The notes beneath the pieces are model-generated. The model worked only from the letters and a program-made list of their open reading frames with translations, did no database searches and was not told where the DNA came from. The position numbers and the translations under genes were made by a program. From NCBI GenBank assembly GCA_003233295.1, contig QILJ01000283.1, forward strand, positions 1 to 6,911: a stretch of DNA of 6,911 nt, in the 5' to 3' direction. Shown here piece by piece: positions 6,465 to 6,911 of this stretch. This stretch comes from Ignavibacteria bacterium (GTDB lineage Bacteria > Bacteroidota > Ignavibacteria > Ignavibacteriales > Melioribacteraceae). Each line of letters begins with the position of its first letter. Positions within the stretch are counted from its first letter, which is position 1.

Positions 6465-6911
6465 CTAATTAGAAATGTCTGCTGTTCTTCTTCCGCCTAC
6501 AAAACGCTTCTGGTAATAACTATTGCTGATCAGTGAAATGGTAACACCTCTTGAGGAACTTGAATGAGCAAAAAGACCATCACCCAGATATATCCCAACA
6601 TGACCTGGATAACTATTTTTAGTAGTATCGAAAAATACCAGATCACCAAAAATTAGATTACTTTGTGAACTGATCTCCCGACCGGTATTGAACTGCTCGC
6701 TTGCTGTTCTCGGCAAAGTATAATGAATTGAATTAATAAAAACATTCTGCGTAAATGCGGAGCAGTCAATTCCCTTTTTGTCTGCGCCACCATATTGGTA
6801 TGGTGTGTTTATATATTTAACAATTTCGTATAATATTTTTTCCCGGTTGGAAAGTTTACCAGTGTTTTTACTAGTGCTCTCATTTTTGGCAATAAATTTA
6901 TTAACATCAAC
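6465..6911 (-). CDS. NlpC/P60 family cell-wall peptidase (5' end beyond window)
   Basis: The frame is open from the stop at 6465 to the window edge, giving 148 residues of a protein whose N-terminus lies outside. It contains the whole NlpC/P60 papain-like catalytic domain: PYQYGGADKKGIDCSAF with the nucleophile Cys50 (codon 6762-6764), LPRTASEQ (66-73), GDLVFFDTT (89-97), the catalytic His104 in PGHVGIYLGDG, and His116 in LFAHSSSSRGV as the usual third polar residue. It ends with YYQKRFVGGRR, a typical C-terminus of the family. Such enzymes cut peptide links in peptidoglycan stems, usually outside the cytoplasm. The missing N-terminal part would hold a signal peptide or binding domains. Starting the gene at an internal TTG (6716) would remove the catalytic cysteine, so that start is wrong. 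It points the same way as the next gene but is separated from it by 199 bp. Confidence 0.93.
   Translation of the reverse strand, partial: VDVNKFIAKNESTSKNTGKLSNREKILYEIVKYINTPYQYGGADKKGIDCSAFTQNVFINSIHYTLPRTASEQFNTGREISSQSNLIFGDLVFFDTTKNSYPGHVGIYLGDGLFAHSSSSRGVTISLISNSYYQKRFVGGRRTADISN

Noticed and set aside
6465..6716. Separate 83-residue gene starting at a TTG codon
   Set aside because: The frame stays open upstream to the window edge and the catalytic Cys motif lies in that upstream part, so this is only the C-terminal portion of a longer NlpC/P60 gene.

Overview
The window is AT-rich, and every gene I can support lies on the minus strand. Likely sources are the Bacteroidota/Ignavibacteriota (FCB) side of the tree. 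The reasons are a membrane pyrophosphatase of bacterial type, a secreted two-part esterase of the kind common in Bacteroidota relatives, a cysteine-rich lipoprotein resembling Bacteroidota families, few strong Shine-Dalgarno sequences, and AT-rich intergenic DNA. This is a judgement from protein style, not a database placement.

Layout, reading in the direction of transcription (high to low coordinates). 6911-6465 is the 3' part of an NlpC/P60 cell-wall peptidase gene cut by the window edge. After a 199 bp gap with a weak terminator-like hairpin and a possible promoter comes a 259-residue conserved-looking protein of unknown function (6265-5486). It is followed 34 bp later by hppA (5451-3259), a complete 730-residue membrane pyrophosphatase with the residue pattern of a K+-stimulated, probably Na+-pumping enzyme. 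The two look like one operon.

The most striking structure is the DNA directly after hppA. From the hppA stop codon to about 2983 lies a 281 bp element closed by an imperfect 37 bp inverted repeat. In the minus-strand transcript 35 of 37 positions can pair, and all five G-U pairs work only in that strand. Inside sit six successive short palindromes, each with a three-base loop. A rho-independent terminator (2943-2970) follows. The element is either a structured RNA / hppA 3' untranslated region or a REP/MITE-like mobile palindromic repeat.

Below it is an accessory-looking, very AT-rich stretch with a small lipoprotein (2850-2494) and a RhuM-family protein (2235-1240). The upstream regions of these two genes share a 32 bp imperfect direct repeat. 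The window ends with a secreted alpha/beta-hydrolase (acetyl-xylan-esterase-like) gene at 1208-65, whose reading frame is broken near 683-689, so it is probably a pseudogene.

Apart from the unknown-protein/hppA pair, I see no shared pathway among the genes. The hppA segment looks like core genome, and the part below about 2930 looks accessory.
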